The notes under the pieces were generated by a model. That model had not been told where the DNA came from. It saw only the letters and a list, made by a program, of their open reading frames with translations, and ran no database searches. The translations under genes were made by a program, and so were the position numbers. DNA of 64,000 nucleotides, from contig JAVMKO010000001.1 of NCBI GenBank assembly GCA_032164245.1, positions 168,631,434 through 168,695,433 of the forward strand. The letters run 5' to 3'. This document shows, in pieces, positions 24,939 to 37,194 of the stretch (positions are counted from its first letter, which is position 1; each line of letters opens with the position of its first letter). The stretch comes from Sternotherus odoratus (lineage: Eukaryota > Chordata > Testudines > Kinosternidae).

Positions 24939-25755
24939 CAGGGCCGGCAACAGGTACTACGGGTAGAGCTGTACCGGGCCCCGGACGTAAGGGGGGCCCC
25001 CTTAAGTCCGGGGCCCGGTACACAGCTGTACCCGTAGTGTCCCCCCTTGTCGCCGGGCCTGACTGGAGAAGGGGGCAGCATTTCCCGCCCTCCCACCACA
25101 GCTGCGTAGAATGCACGACGCTTCTCTGGGCCCCTGCGGGCAGGTCCAGAGAGCAGGCGGGGGCAGCACCGCCAGGGTTAACTCCCCCTCCTCTGCCCGG
25201 GCAGCCAGCCCCGCCGGCGGGGCCGGGCTGCTAGGGGGGGAGGGCGGCCAGCTCACGCCCCCGCCCGGAGCCGGCCGCTGCTGCTGCCAAACTCGCTTGG
25301 CTCGGTGCTGGCAGGCGGCCCCCGCCCTCTTCGCAGGATGCCCGGGCCGGCAAGGGGCGGGCAGGTGCCGGGCTCCCACCAGCGGGGCACGCGGGACGGC
25401 AACTGAACCCAGCAGGTGGCCGGCGGTGAGTAGCGGCTGGAGCGGGGCGGGGGTGCCGGATCCGCGAGCCCAGCTGCGGAAAGTGCCCCGGGGCCAGGGC
25501 CGGGGCCGTGCGGAGTCCAGCCCTGGCCCTCCACAGCTGAGGTGTTGCCTGGCCCGGGGGCCGGAGGGCGCTGCGGGTGAGGGCCCAGGGAAGTCCCCGT
25601 GGGGCCAACATTTCACCCGGTTCCCCTATCATGGTGGCTAAAACTTTCAGATCCAGGCTGGGGCTGGGCGAGGGTTGGGGGGGGGCCGGGCAGGGGTTGG
25701 GGGGGTCCACAAACGATCAGAGTATGGTGCCCCAAAATTTCTGTCACCGGCCCTG
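24939..25755. mobile_element. hAT nonautonomous element with GC-rich interior
   Basis: Its ends are CAGGGCCGGCAACAG and the inverse, CTGTCACCGGCCCTG. It is flanked by a perfect 8-bp duplication, CCTGCACG (24931-24938 and 25756-25763), which identifies the hAT superfamily. Just inside the left end lies a palindrome (about 24956-25040) around GTACCGGGCCCCGG. The GC-rich core produces long but meaningless open frames on both strands. A second member lies at 60130. Confidence 0.9.
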
Positions 25756-26015
25756 CCTGCACGTCCTTCTCTACACTGAGGCTAGGCCTTCACTGCTTAA
25801 CAAGGAGATAGCTAACTCAAGTTAGCTATAATCCTAGTGGAGACAAGGCACCATAGTTCTTACCGTGATGCAATTAGTCAAGATAAACCCCTGGTAGAGG
25901 GCATCGGGATGACTTCATCTAGCTAGACAGAAGTAAACACTGCCCGTGCCTTCACTCCACTTGGATTGTACAGCAAGATATATATACCTGTTTTGCAATG
26001 AAGACATAGCCTTTA

Positions 26016-26284
26016 AGTATGTCTACACTGCCATTAAAAAGCCAGGTTGGCCCATGCCAGCTGGCTCAGGCTCAGGGACTGTTTCATTGTGGTGTAGACA
26101 TTCAGGCTCAGGCATGAGCCCAGGCGCTAGGACTCTGCGAGGTGGGAAGGTCCCAGAGCTCAAGCTCCAGCTGGAGCCCAAATGTCTACACCACAATTAA
26201 ACAGCCCCTTAGCCTAATCCCCATAAACCCAAGTCAGCTGGCACAGGCCAGCCACGAGCAGCTAACTGCAGTGTAGACATATCC
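26016..26284. mobile_element. PIF/Harbinger-like MITE
   Basis: The ends AGTATGTCTACACTGC and GCAGTGTAGACATATCC are inverted and flanked by TTA on both sides (26013-26015 and 26285-26287), the usual PIF/Harbinger target. The interior is largely palindromic around GAGGTGGGAAGGTCCC. It cannot code for transposase. Confidence 0.7.
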
Positions 26285-27960
26285 TTAGAGGTCATCACCT
26301 CGGTGTCTACACCAATTGCTGGATCAGTGCTATTCCCAAAGGTGGTAGATGAGGCCAAAAATATCCATTCAAGAAAGTTTTCAGATCCTCTTACCTTCTA
26401 TATATTTTCATCATTCCTCCGTTTTAAGTTGAAATTTGCTGTTTTAAACATGGAGTGGGTGGATCCCGGTAATATGCCTGAAATCTAATTCTTTCCTGAG
26501 TGAATCATTCTGGAGTGCAATAATTTTTGTTCCCTAAAGGCGCCAAATAGATTGTCCTTATTGTAGAACTCCTTGTTTAGTTCTTCATAGTCTAAATATT
26601 GATAGCGTCATTCAAGGACAAGTGCAACAAAGTTAATGCCAGCCTGTTTTCTTTCATGCCATCTAGTATGAGTTAGTCTGTCCCTGTTCAGCAAAGCACT
26701 TAAGCACATGTGTAACTTTAAGCAAGTGATCAATCCCACTGAAATAAATGGCCCTACTTACCTGCTCAATATTAAACAAGTATTTAGGTGCTTTGCTTAA
26801 TCAGGGTCTGGGTGCAGACATTGATTTGTATGCTCCTATACAGGGATGTTGGTGTGCAATACATTCAAAGGAGATGCAAATCTAAGTTCACCGCATATTA
26901 CTATTATGTATTAATTATTAATCATCAGCATCTATGTTACGGAAGCTCCCAGAGGCCCCATTGTGCCAGCTGCTGTAGAAACACAAAGAAAGAGGATGCC
27001 CCTTTTGTGGAAAGTTATAATGTGAAACAAGATTCAGCAGGTGAATGTAACAAATGAACGGAAAGGAAGAAGAGAGAACTAACTAGATCAGGACAATGGC
27101 AACTAAAAAAAGGAGAGAGAGTGGAGTTGCAAACTAGCAGCACAAATTATATCTTCAAAGATGTGTTATGCGAACAGGAGCCATTCTGCTTCAAAATCAC
27201 TAGATGAACATACTCCATGATGAAGCAAATTTCCAAAGATTAAATGACCCCAACATGAGTAATGTTCTTCATTCCCTTTATTTGTTAACATATTTCCAGT
27301 TAGTAGAAGTAATAGGAGGACTTTCATGTTGTTCAGAGTTCAGTCTCCTATTGGTTGTTAGAATATATGGCCATGCACATTCACATCGAAGGTAACAGCA
27401 TTTTCACTGCACACTTCTTGCCAGTTTGAGAGAGATTTTTTATGATTATTTTTTTCCAGGACCCTGTAGTTAAGCATCAAAGTCATTTACTAGTCAGGCA
27501 AAACGATTTACCCACCATCGTCTGAATATCTAGCCTGTGGTGTTTTTACTACCCTAAGAATTACAACGTGCCAGGTGGATCATAAAAATGTTGGCAGATT
27601 GTTTAGCAGACCATTAATAAAGAGTAGGACTAGGGGGGGGAAGCATTATCCATGGATTTTTGTACACTGAGGCACAGTATTTTAACAGTGTAACTCATTC
27701 ATCATAATGGAAACCATTACATTGTGGCATGCACACTGATAGCATGAGGGTATGAAGATTAGGAACATACCATATGTGAGATTTAAGCTCAGAAACAGTC
27801 ACACAAACCATTGTGAGCACAATACCATATGGTAATGTCTGTTGACATTTTCATCCTTTTGACTCTGTTTTATGTTTACATGAACCATGTCAATTAGGTT
27901 AACGCTTACTTAACAGTAAGTGGTGGTTTATGTGGCTGATTTTGAGCAAGGGGTTATAAA

Positions 27961-28927
27961 CAGGTGAAAGTAAGCTGGTACGCCCCGGTACGGTGTACCA
28001 GCAAGAACCAGTGTGCCATACTGGGGAGCCTGGCTTTCCCAGGCTGCAATTTAAAGGGCTTGGGGCTTCCAGCACTGGCTGGAGCCCCAGGCCTTTTAAA
28101 TTGCTGCCAGAGCCCCACTGCCAGAGCCCTGGAGCAGCAGCAGTTGGGTTCTGGGGGTTGTTTAAAGGGTCGGGGCTCCCACTGCCTCCGCCACCCCATC
28201 CTTTAAATAGCCGCTGGAGCACTGCGGCTCTGGCAACTATTTAAAGGGCCGGGGCATTAGGCGCAGGGGAGCCCCGGACCTCTTAAATAGCTCCCAAAAC
28301 CGGGAGCCCCCTCTGTGGGCTATTTAAAGGGCCGGGGATCCCCTGCCTCTGCCCCCGGTTCTTTAAATAGTGGCGGCTTTCTGAAGTAGCAGCTATTTAA
28401 AGAACCAAAGTGGCAGCAGCAATGGGAGCCCAGGGCCCTTTAAACAGCCCCAGAGCCCTTTAAATAAGAGCCCCATCTACACCAGGGCTCTGGAAGCTAT
28501 TTAAAGGGCCCAGGGCTCTCGTTGCCGCTGCCACCTCAGTCCTTTAAATAGCCGCCACTTCAGAAAGCCACAGCTATTTAAAAAACCGGGGCGGCAGAGG
28601 CAGGGGAGCCCCGGCCCTTTAAATAGCCCGTGGAGCCGCTGCCCCTCCCTCTGGGGGCTATTTAAGGAGACTGGGGCTCCTCTTTAAATAGCGGTTGGAA
28701 CCCTGGGGTAGTGACGGGGCTCCCCCGCTATTTAAAGGGCCCTGAACTCCCAGTGTAGGCTGTTACTCACTTGGGGGGGGTCAGGAAGGGGAGGGACTTA
28801 CCAGTATACGGCGGGCTGGGGCTGGCTATGACCCCAGCCCCACCCCTTCTGCCTGAGGCCCCGCCCCTTCCGGGGCAGAGTCAGCCCCCAGCGTACCGGT
28901 AAGTAACTATAGTTACTTTCACCCCTG
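27961..28927. mobile_element. hAT nonautonomous element with TTTAAA-rich interior
   Basis: It starts CAGGTGAAAGTAAG and ends TTACTTTCACCCCTG, with a perfect 8-bp duplication GTTATAAA (27953-27960 and 28928-28935). The interior repeats CTATTTAAAGGGCC-type units in both orientations. No transposase frame. A related copy lies 1.6 kb away at 30483. Confidence 0.9.
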
Positions 28928-29095
28928 GTTATAAATCACCATGCTAGAGTGTAACCAGTGCATAAGGCAACAACGCAAGAGCTTGCTCTCTAGTATTTCA
29001 TCAACCCACCTGGAGAATCTCTTGCTCCCTGAGGAATATATGACAATATAATCCTATTTTGTCCACTGGGGCTAAAACTTAACCTTCTCTTATAT

Positions 29096-29321
29096 CAGGG
29101 GTTCCCAAACTGAAGGTTGGGACCCTTCATCGGGGGTCGCGAGGTTATCACATGTGGGGGGGGTCACAATCTCTCAGCCTCCACCCCAAACCCTGCTTTG
29201 CCTCCAGCAATTATAATAGTGTTAAATATATAAAAAAGTGTTTTACATTGATTAGGGGGGGTTGCACTCAGAGGCTTGCTATGTGAAAGGGGTCACCAGA
29301 ACAAAAGTTTGAGAACCACTG
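29096..29321. mobile_element. hAT-like nonautonomous element
   Basis: The left end CAGGGGTTCCCAAACTG and right end GTTTGAGAACCACTG are an imperfect inverted pair. The body (GGGTCGCGAGGTTATCACA, then AAGGGGTCACCAGAAC) matches a family I know from turtle and mammal genomes. The 8-bp flanks no longer match. Confidence 0.65.
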
Positions 29322-30482
29322 ATTATGCGGTTGTAAGCGGGGTGTTAGACCCTTGTTCCTGTCTAAAGCAGCTTACCTGATCAGTCCTGAGGACAGTCGA
29401 GTTACGTGCAGAAGGAGGACAAAGAAACGAGGTGACCACTTTCTGTTTGGATTTATGGAGCTTCTCAGGAGAAAGGGCGCACTCATAAATTGACCTCCTG
29501 CCCCACTATCTCCTCATACCGAGTACCTCTGTGAATCTGTTGTCCCATCTCTCTGCAGACAGGGCTAGCAGACTATCAGAAGTTATTGCAGCCATGGGGC
29601 TGCGAATACTTCACAAGGGGCTTCCCCATGGAGATTGAGAGGAACCAGAATGGCTCCTCGCTCCAAGCCTTTAATGGGTGCCCATGTCTTTGTAGAGGGG
29701 TACCATGCTGCATATATATTTTTAAACTCATGTTACCCCTTACATCCTTGAACTGTTCCATAAAGGTCAGTACATTTTTCAAATCCCTCCTCAAAAACCA
29801 CCTCTTCCACAGTGTCTGTAATGTATCTGCCAACAGATGATGCCTAAGATCAGCCCTGAAGGGAAAGAAAGGAAGGAAAGAAGCTTACCATATACCTGTA
29901 CATTAACAAATCATATGTGAAAATTGTATATATTTTCAGTGTTGCCAACCCCAAATGTTCAAAAATCATAAGGCCCCCCCAATCATGAGATTTTTAAATT
30001 AATAATCCCCTACCCCCTATTTATTTTCCATCTGGCTTAACTCCCCTCCCCAAGATTCTCGTGTTTTCACCTGATTCCAGGAGCTGGGGCTTCAAGAAAA
30101 ACTCCAAATATTGTGAGACTCACAATAAAATCACAAAGAGTAGTAAACACTGTATTTTAATAGTTCCTTCTCCCCCACCTTTTGTTTGCCACTTGTCTTC
30201 TTTGATCTCAGTCCTGCAAGCTATTGTATGCTGATAAACCCCTGTGCCCAATGACTTCAATGGGGCTCTATACCAGCATCAGTGTGTCCCTTCTGCCCCC
30301 CGCCAACCTGCCACCGCCATTTACCAGCTAGCAGAATCAGGGCTTTAGACCGTAACCTCTGCAGGACAAGATGTGTGTCTACATCTGTGTTTGTACAGTA
30401 CCTTCTACAGTGGGGTCCTGATGCATATTTGGCCTATGGGTGCTATCAGCATATGAGTAATTGAACATAATAATGTGCCAGC

Positions 30483-31038
30483 CAGAGGTGAAAGTAAGGC
30501 GGTACAGGCTGGTACAGCATACCAGTAAAAAGTGACCACAGGTACTGGCCTGTACCACTAACTTTAAAGTGCTGCCATAGCAGCACTTTAATGTCACTGC
30601 CCCTTTTGCACCCCCTCCCCCCCCCCCGTGAGCGGCCCTTCTGGGTCCCTACCAGGAGGGCTGCCAATGGGGAGCGCAAAAGGGGCAGCGACAACCCAAT
30701 ATGGCTGCCGATGGGGTGGGGAGGGACACACAAAATGTTGAAGCACTGCCACGGCAGCACATTAATGTCATTGCCTCTTTTGTGCCTCCGACCGTCGACA
30801 CGGGGAGTGGGCAAAAGAAGTAGGTGCCCTGGGGCTGTGATTTAAAAGGTGGCCGGTGCCCCGGGCCCTTTAAATCGCCACTGGAGCCTTGGTGGCACGG
30901 ACCAGGTGGTGCAGATGAGCTGGCTGGGAGATGCTGACCCCACAGCCCCACCCCTTCCGCCTGAGGCCCTGCCCCTGTGGGGGAGGGGGACAGAGCTGGC
31001 CCCATACCAGTAAGAGGTCAATTTTACTTTCACCCCTG
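30483..31038. mobile_element. hAT nonautonomous element, relative of 27961-28927
   Basis: It starts CAGAGGTGAAAGTAAGGC and ends TTTTACTTTCACCCCTG. The flanking 8-mers GTGCCAGC and GTACCAGC differ at one base. Ends and subterminal CCAGTAAG/GGTACAG words match the 27961 element, while the interior differs. Confidence 0.85.
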
Positions 31039-31120
31039 GTACCAGCTTTTCAAAAGTACATAAAATCCATAAGCTTCTCAAGGGGTCTTGTCATTAACCT
31101 TAATGGGAGCTATTGGGTGT

Positions 31121-31525
31121 ACGTTCGTCATCTAGGCCTGAATCAGCACAGCACTTAAGCACATGCTTAACATTAGGAAAGTGACGGAGTAATCCCATGG
31201 AGACCAGGGATAGTCCACCGTGTGGCATCCCCACAGCTCTCATTAACCTCTTTGGGATTTGTAAGCACTCAACACCTCTGAAAATCAACAAGACATCTAT
31301 CTGACTAGCATGCCCCAGGGAATTAATTAAGCTTTAGTTATTATATAATAAAATCCTACAAATAGGAAGACTAGAAACATCTCCTTCTATCATCCTGTCA
31401 AAGATATCAATGATCCAGGGATGTAGTAAAATGCCAGATTTCCAGACAATAGTTGTGACTGAAGAATATCTGATCTTCAACAGCCCCAGGGCTGCCTCTT
31501 TGATTTTAATCTCAAATTTAGGCCA
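31121..31525. repeat. Copy A of a roughly 400-bp direct duplication
   Basis: The sequence from CGTCATCTAGGCCTGAATCA to CTCAAATTTAGG recurs at 38753-39134 in the same orientation with only scattered substitutions. This copy has about 14 extra bases (GGGATAGTCCACCG) near 31207. The start overlaps a dispersed AAGCACATGCTTAA repeat. No coding function is evident. Confidence 0.85.
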
Positions 31526-33333
31526 CTTCATTTAGGTTCCTTAATTGAAGCTGAGCACTTGAAAATCTGGCCCAATTATAATAACCTTTAAATTGGCAAA
31601 TTGGTTAGACAGGGGTGGGGGCAGGTTGTATAGCATCTCCATAATGTCATCGTTGAGGCCCAAAATGTGACAGACAGACACAAAATATAGAGTAGATGTG
31701 CAGCATTTATAAATTACAATTTTTCTGTCAGTACTAAAAGTTTGAATTTTCTGAATTTTGTGTCGCAGAATTTCAACCCTAATGTGATTTTGCATTACAT
31801 CTCCCTTATTTTATTGTTATTCATACAACATAGAAAAAGAAATATAAGAAAAAATTACAAGAATCCTTTACTGAACCAAAAGGTTTAATTAGCCAAGATC
31901 CAAATATATGCCTGCTGGATAATTGTACTGGATCATGAGAGAAAATGATGCTCAGCAATTGTGAAGTATGCTGCTTGTTTCATTAGCAAAGAGTGAAATG
32001 GAATGCTGGTCAAGTTGAATAAATGGAACTTTATTAAACCTTGTGCCCTGCTCTGTCCACGTGGCTGAGAAGCTTCCAGCCAACTCCCTGCATTATGTTC
32101 TACTGGTGTCTCATCTATAGCAGTCCATCTAGGGAACATGGGGCTAAATCTTTGTTTCAGTAACAGGGTTTGTTTTGTTTCTTTGTTTTTTAATGTATCA
32201 AACAATATGTTCTGGCCTTGGTACCACGGAACCAAGCATGAGGCCGTAAAGCAAAATTGTGATGGTATTATCTGAGCACCCATCAGTCTTCTGAGATTTT
32301 TCTTGCCATTTTGTGGGGAAACCTTTTTAATTCACATTTGAATGACCCAAAGCCAGCCGTAATGGAATTTTACTAAACATGTTATTAAATTAAATATAAG
32401 GTGATAAACATAGGAAATTTCACTAAAGGAAGCAATTTTTCTGGGAAGCTATGATTACCCAAAAAATAGGGCTTTAAAATTCAAATATCTCCAAGGGCAT
32501 ATTTATAACCTTATTCCAATGTCACTATAAGTGAGATGCAAAAACTGGATCAGGTAGTCTTAAACCAAGACCTAAGTAGCATCTAAATTAGATTTTTTTC
32601 CTATTATATTTCCAGACACAACAAAATCTAGACTTGGAATGGCATAGCTGAGCTAGTTGTGTTTTGTTCTGAAAACAAGAATGAATGTCATAGGCCGTTG
32701 TCTTAAACAATGTTTTGCCTTTGTTTTTTGGTATTCATAGTTATGGGAGGGAATGTGCAGAAACCTGCTCTAATTTTGTAATTTTACGGTCTGAGGGTTT
32801 TTTTTTATCTATTTAGTCTATTGAGGATACTTGATTTTTTAAAAATTCCAGGAAGTCACACATGAATTAGATGTGCCCAGTTATCTAGAATGCACTCTTC
32901 CGCCAGCCACTCTTATCTTCTGTTTTCATATTTCGATGCACTTGGGTCCTAATACAAAGTCCATTGAAGTCAATGGGCTTTGAATCAGGCCCATAAACCG
33001 GTTCCATTCGCAAATTCAAATTACTTCTTCATGAGGTGATAGAGTTTTGATTTTCATGAGCAATGATCACTAAGGAACGTTGGGATGAATTAGGGCCCAA
33101 TCCAAAATGTATTGAAGTCAATAGAAGGTATTATTTTGTCTTCAGTGGGCTTTGGATCTGGTCCTTAGTGAACTGATTTTGATCTTACAATCTTTGAACA
33201 GCTTTGTTTCATGATTAACAATAGGGCTCTATTAGACATCAGTGCTTGTAATGTGAAGATTTACATTACATTGTACTTTGTGCTTTATAAACAACAGTGA
33301 TTAAAACCATATCCTGTCTATCCATCATTACAG

Positions 33334-33420
33334 ATGCTGAGTTGTTTGGAACATATGTACCATGATCTCAGATTGGTGAAAGACTTTAATATCAACCCCA
33401 TCACGCTGAAGAGATGGTTG
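33334..33420 (+). CDS. PDE9A: PDE9A coding exon (window exon 6), catalytic domain helices
   Basis: The acceptor is TTACAG ending at 33333 and the donor is GTAAGT at 33421. The 29 codons begin [18 protein letters not shown] and end TLKRWL, both phase 0. They correspond to the first helices of the catalytic domain in PDE family enzymes. No metal ligand lies here. The intron before it is about 8.7 kb and carries several DNA transposons. Confidence 0.95.
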
Positions 33421-33726
33421 GTAAGTATCTTTTTTAAATTCCCAGTATTTGTGACTTTTAAAATACAGCCTCAAATCCTGTAAACACTTCATCATGGCAT
33501 TAACTTTATTCTAATGAGTAATTCCATTAAAGGCAATGGAACTATTCACATGTTTAAAGTTAAGCACCTGTGCCAACGTTTGCATGATCAAGGTACAGAT
33601 TACATGTTATAGAATAGTTCTGTATTTGGTTACTTAATTACTGATTCTGAGCTTTCTGTGGACTCATTGCGGCCAAATTTATTCCTGGAGTAACTCAATT
33701 GTTAACATGGAAAAAATAGATTAATG

Positions 33727-34777
33727 CAGGGTTCGTCAAGGCTGGATACTAGGTACAGTGTTTAATATTAATGATCTGAAAAGGTAAGTGAGTAGTGAGG
33801 TGGCAAAATTTACAGATGAGACAAATTTATATAGATTAGTCAGGACTCGGTAGACTGAAGAACTTCAGAGAGACCTAAATAAATGAATTGGCAAATGAAA
33901 TTCAGTGTCAATAAATTCAAAGTAATGCACATTGGAGGTAAAAAAAGTAAGTTACTAGTACACTTTAAAAGGTCCTAAATTAGATGTGTCACCTTAGGAA
34001 AACATCCTGGGCATTATTGCAGATAGCTCGATGAAGACCTCTGCAAAATGTGCTGCTGTGGTCAAAACAGTTAACAAGATATTAGAATTCCTAAGGATTG
34101 GAATGGAGAATAACACAGAAATAGAATGATGCCATTATGTGAATCAATTATATACCTCATTTGGAATACCTTGTGTAGTACTGGTCACTATATCTCAAAA
34201 AAGGATATTGCAGAATTAGAGAGGTTTCAGAGAAGGTCCACCAGAATGATTAGGGTAATGGAAAAACTCACATGAAGAAAAATTGGGATTGTTTTGCTTA
34301 GAAAGGAGATGAATAAGAGGGCTCTTGATAAAAGTATATAAAATAATAAATAATATAGAGAATGTAGATCAGGAATGTCAGTTCTCCCTGTCTTGAAACA
34401 CAAGAACAAAACAACATTCAAGGAAATTAAAAGGTGGTAAATTCAAAATAGAAAATGCAATGCATAATTAGGCTTTGGAACTCATTGCCACAAGAAGTTG
34501 TTGAGACCAAGAATTTAACAAGATTCAAAAAGAGATTAGACATTTATAGATATCAAAAATACCCAGAGTTATCACAATAAATGCTAATACATTTTTTGGA
34601 AGACACATTAAATCTCATGTTTCAGGGCTTAAACCAACCTCTAACTATTATAGATGAGGGGGGCAGATTACGCCACATTTCCCTGTGAGGTTCTTACATT
34701 TTCCTCTGAAGCATCTGGTACTGGCCATGTCAAAAACATAAGGTTGGACTAGACGGACGTTGGGTTTGATCCAGTAT
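33727..34777 (+). mobile_element. CR1 LINE, degenerate ORF2 and 3' end
   Basis: The segment begins with RT-coding words typical of reptile CR1 (CAAGGCTGGATACTAGG, ATTAATGATCTGAAAAGG, AAGTAATGCACATTGGAGG). It ends in GGTTGGACTAGACGGACG and a CCAGTAT tail. Many stops and indels make it inactive. Confidence 0.8.
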
Positions 34778-35005
34778 CAGTGGCGCTGGAACAGTTTTTG
34801 GAGTGAGGGTGCTGAGCTGCACCCTTCTTTCCCTCACTGCCCCCTAGAGCTGGGGTTGAGAGCAGGGCCATGGCTCTGGGAGCGGGGGACTTGAACAGAG
34901 GTAAGGCAGCTGAGGCTGGGGCCACAGCTAGGGGCGGGGGCCGAGCCCCGGGGCCAGTAGCCTGGGGCTGGCAGCAACCCTCGCACTCCTACTTCGCGTG
35001 CCTAT
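34778..35005. mobile_element. hAT-like element, uncertain boundaries
   Basis: It begins CAGTGGCGCTGGAACAG directly after the CR1 tail. It appears to end near CTACTTCGCGTGCCTATG. The right inverted end is decayed and there is no clear target duplication. Confidence 0.4.
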
Positions 35006-35197
35006 GTCAATTATGGCATTTTCTGTGTTCCTATATTCCACATTGGTTTGGCCTAAAATTACTGGTACTGGAAGTGATGTGACTCACAACACCTCTGTGT
35101 GTAGGATGTTAGACTGTTTTTCACAAACACGGCATGCCCCTGCACTTCTATGAACAGCTGAAAATGTACTGTCCTTTAAGTGGATTTTTGTCACGTA

Positions 35198-35537
35198 CAG
35201 TAAACCCTCGATTTAACGGACCTCGATTTAACGGACTTCGGATGCAACGGACAAAATTTCTGAGCAAGTCTGATGCATCCGAAATCCATTTCTCGCGGGC
35301 TGGCTGTCGGCTCCCGGCTGCCGCCCGGGTCCCAGCAGCGGGCGGGCTGGCTGCCAGCTCCCGGCTGCTGCCCAGGTCCCAGCAGCAGGCGGGCTGCGGA
35401 GGTGCCGCCCCGACCCTGTTCTGTGGCAGGCGGACTGCTGCTCAGACAGCTCTTTTTTTTTTTTATTAAATAACGGACTTTTTGATTTAACGGACACCCC
35501 CTCGCCCGAATTAGTCCGTTAAATGGAGGTTTTACTG
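35198..35537 (+). mobile_element. Tigger/pogo-like MITE, copy 1 of 3
   Basis: The ends CAGTAAACCCTCGATTTAAC and the inverse, GTTAAATGGAGGTTTTACTG, are flanked by TA on both sides, as in Tc1/mariner-type insertion. The interior has a GC-rich GGCTGCCGGCTCCCGG block, present here as two tandem units. That accounts for its greater length (340 bp against 291-293 bp for the other copies). No transposase. Confidence 0.85.
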
Positions 35538-35584
35538 TAACATGTTGCTCTGCAGGATTATATCAGTTTTGTCTGGTGGATGCA

Positions 35585-36110
35585 ATGAAAACTATTTGAT
35601 TCCTCTTTCTCTGGCCAAAAGTAGTAAATGTCAGTAAAATGGCACTTGCTGCAAGAATGATTCAAGGACTGGGAAACATGCTTTACTGTGAGAGACTTAA
35701 GGAGATTAATTTAGTTATCTTACTGTAAAAAAAATTGAAGAGGTGACTTGAGCATTATCTATAAGAATCTAAACAGGGAGAAGATTTCTGGTAGTAGGTG
35801 GGTCTTTTTAAACTATTGGAGGAAAAACCTAACAAGATCCTGCAGCTGAAAGGTGAAGCTAGAAATTCAATCTGGAAATAAGGTGCAGATTTTTAAGAGT
35901 GAGGGTATTTAACCATTGAAACAACTTGCCTAACAATCTTTAAGAAATCACTTGAAATCTTTAAGACAGGATTGGCTGTCTTTTTAAAAGATACACTCTC
36001 TTGTTCAACCACAAATAGTCGGGCAAAATTCTGGAATTACGGGGTGACATTCTATGTCCTGTGTTGTATAGGAGGTCAAACTAGATGATCACAATGGATC
36101 AGCAATGCAC
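35585..36110 (+). mobile_element. CR1/L3-type LINE 3' fragment
   Basis: Words such as ATTTTTAAGAGTGAGGGTAT, AGGTCAAACTAGATGATCAC and ACAATGGATCAG match the 3' end of old CR1/L3 elements. Degenerate and noncoding. Confidence 0.6.
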
Positions 36111-36821
36111 TTAGGCTCAGTTTAAGTATGTCTGTAATCCCACATACGGCAATGGGGCTAGTCCCCTGCTTAAAGTGAAGCATGTCCTAGAGGCCAGAGT
36201 GCTGAGCACCTTGCAAAATCAAGCCTTAAGTGGGTGGAGCTCAGTACTGCTGGGGATGATTGGCTGTCTGATAAGATGTCTTCAGTGTATATCTGTAAAT
36301 TAAATAACTATTACATTCTTGCCTTTGAAGTCCTCAGGGTTGACATTCAAATGATGTCAGAAATGAGTTTTATGGCCTCTGTATATTCCTAAGGGACCTT
36401 TGTCCCCAGCACAATTTGTCAGACTTGATGGTATCTGCATAGGAGAGATGCTTGCTATTGCCTGCCTGTGCTACTGGGTGCGGCAGATAACAACGAAAGG
36501 GACTACTGACAATCTCTGGCCTCATATTGATATCCCTGATGTGCTTGGGGAAGGAATGCCCCGTGGTGCTTTTCAGTGACTCCATTGGCTGGCTCAGGGA
36601 TTCTGTTAATAAAATCTTCATTGGGAGCCATATCTAGTTCTCCTCAGCCAAAAGGAGGAGGGTGATGTTGCCGGGCAGAAGTGGAGAATGATGTGGGGCT
36701 CCATATGTCTCACATAGCGATGTGCAGTGCCTCAAAGGAGAGTGGGAAGTGCATGGACTCAGATCTTTCCATTCAGAAACAACTCTATAGTTATTAACTG
36801 TTTTACTTCCTCTTTTTGTAG

Positions 36822-36926
36822 CTGTGTATTCATGACAATTACAGAAACAACCCGTTCCATAATTTCCGGCACTGCTTCTGCGTGACTCAGATGATGTACA
36901 GTATGATCTCACTCTGCAATCTCCAG
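36822..36926 (+). CDS. PDE9A: PDE9A coding exon (window exon 7), catalytic His motif
   Basis: The acceptor is TTGTAG ending at 36821 and the donor is CAG|GTGTGT at 36927. The 35 codons read [20 protein letters not shown], then [15 protein letters not shown]. The His at exon residue 13 corresponds to the catalytic proton donor (His252 in the human PDE9A2 numbering used in structural papers). The His at residue 17 corresponds to the first metal ligand (His256). Both are intact, consistent with an active enzyme hydrolysing cGMP to GMP. Confidence 0.96.
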
Positions 36927-37029
36927 GTGTGTCTGTAGTTTGTCCATATAGCTATCTCTATTTCTGCTTCTATCACCAGACAAATATTTATCCATAAAAC
37001 CCAGGACATTTTCTTTCCAAAAAGGACCA

Positions 37030-37090
37030 TCCCACGAAAGCTTATGCTGAAATAAACTGGTTAGTCTCTAAGGTGCTACAAAGTCTTCCT
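37030..37090 (+). repeat. Dispersed reptile repeat fragment
   Basis: CCCACGAAAGCTTATGCTGA followed by GGTTAGTCTCTAAGGTGCTA is a segment I know as extremely common in turtle and crocodilian genomes. Related pieces are at 52500-52565 and 61310-61375. Class uncertain. Confidence 0.7.
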
Positions 37091-37194
37091 CATCTTATCA
37101 TTTTGTTTGTACATGACTCATTCATTTATTGAAAGCAAGCAAGAAAACTTTAGGAAACCATATTATAATTGCTTATCATGGAAAGAGAGACTGG

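Larger units (their letters stand above)
24628..33333 (+). other. PDE9A intron rich in DNA transposons
   Basis: Aside from the listed elements, 26300-27950 and 31530-33330 are AT-rich with scattered copies of an ATTGAAGTCAATGG-type repeat (about 26685-26800, 32959-32987, 33108-33150). I see no other gene. Confidence 0.55.
33421..36821 (+). other. PDE9A intron with two CR1 remnants
   Basis: It contains a degenerate CR1 (33727-34777), an adjacent hAT-like element (about 34778-35005), a Tigger-like MITE (35198-35537) and a second CR1-type tail (35585-36110). The last 700 bases show nothing recognisable. Confidence 0.6.

Noticed and set aside
25002..25710. Overlapping open frames of 159-204 codons.
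   Set aside because: They lie inside the hAT element with GC-rich interior and occur on both strands with no family resemblance.
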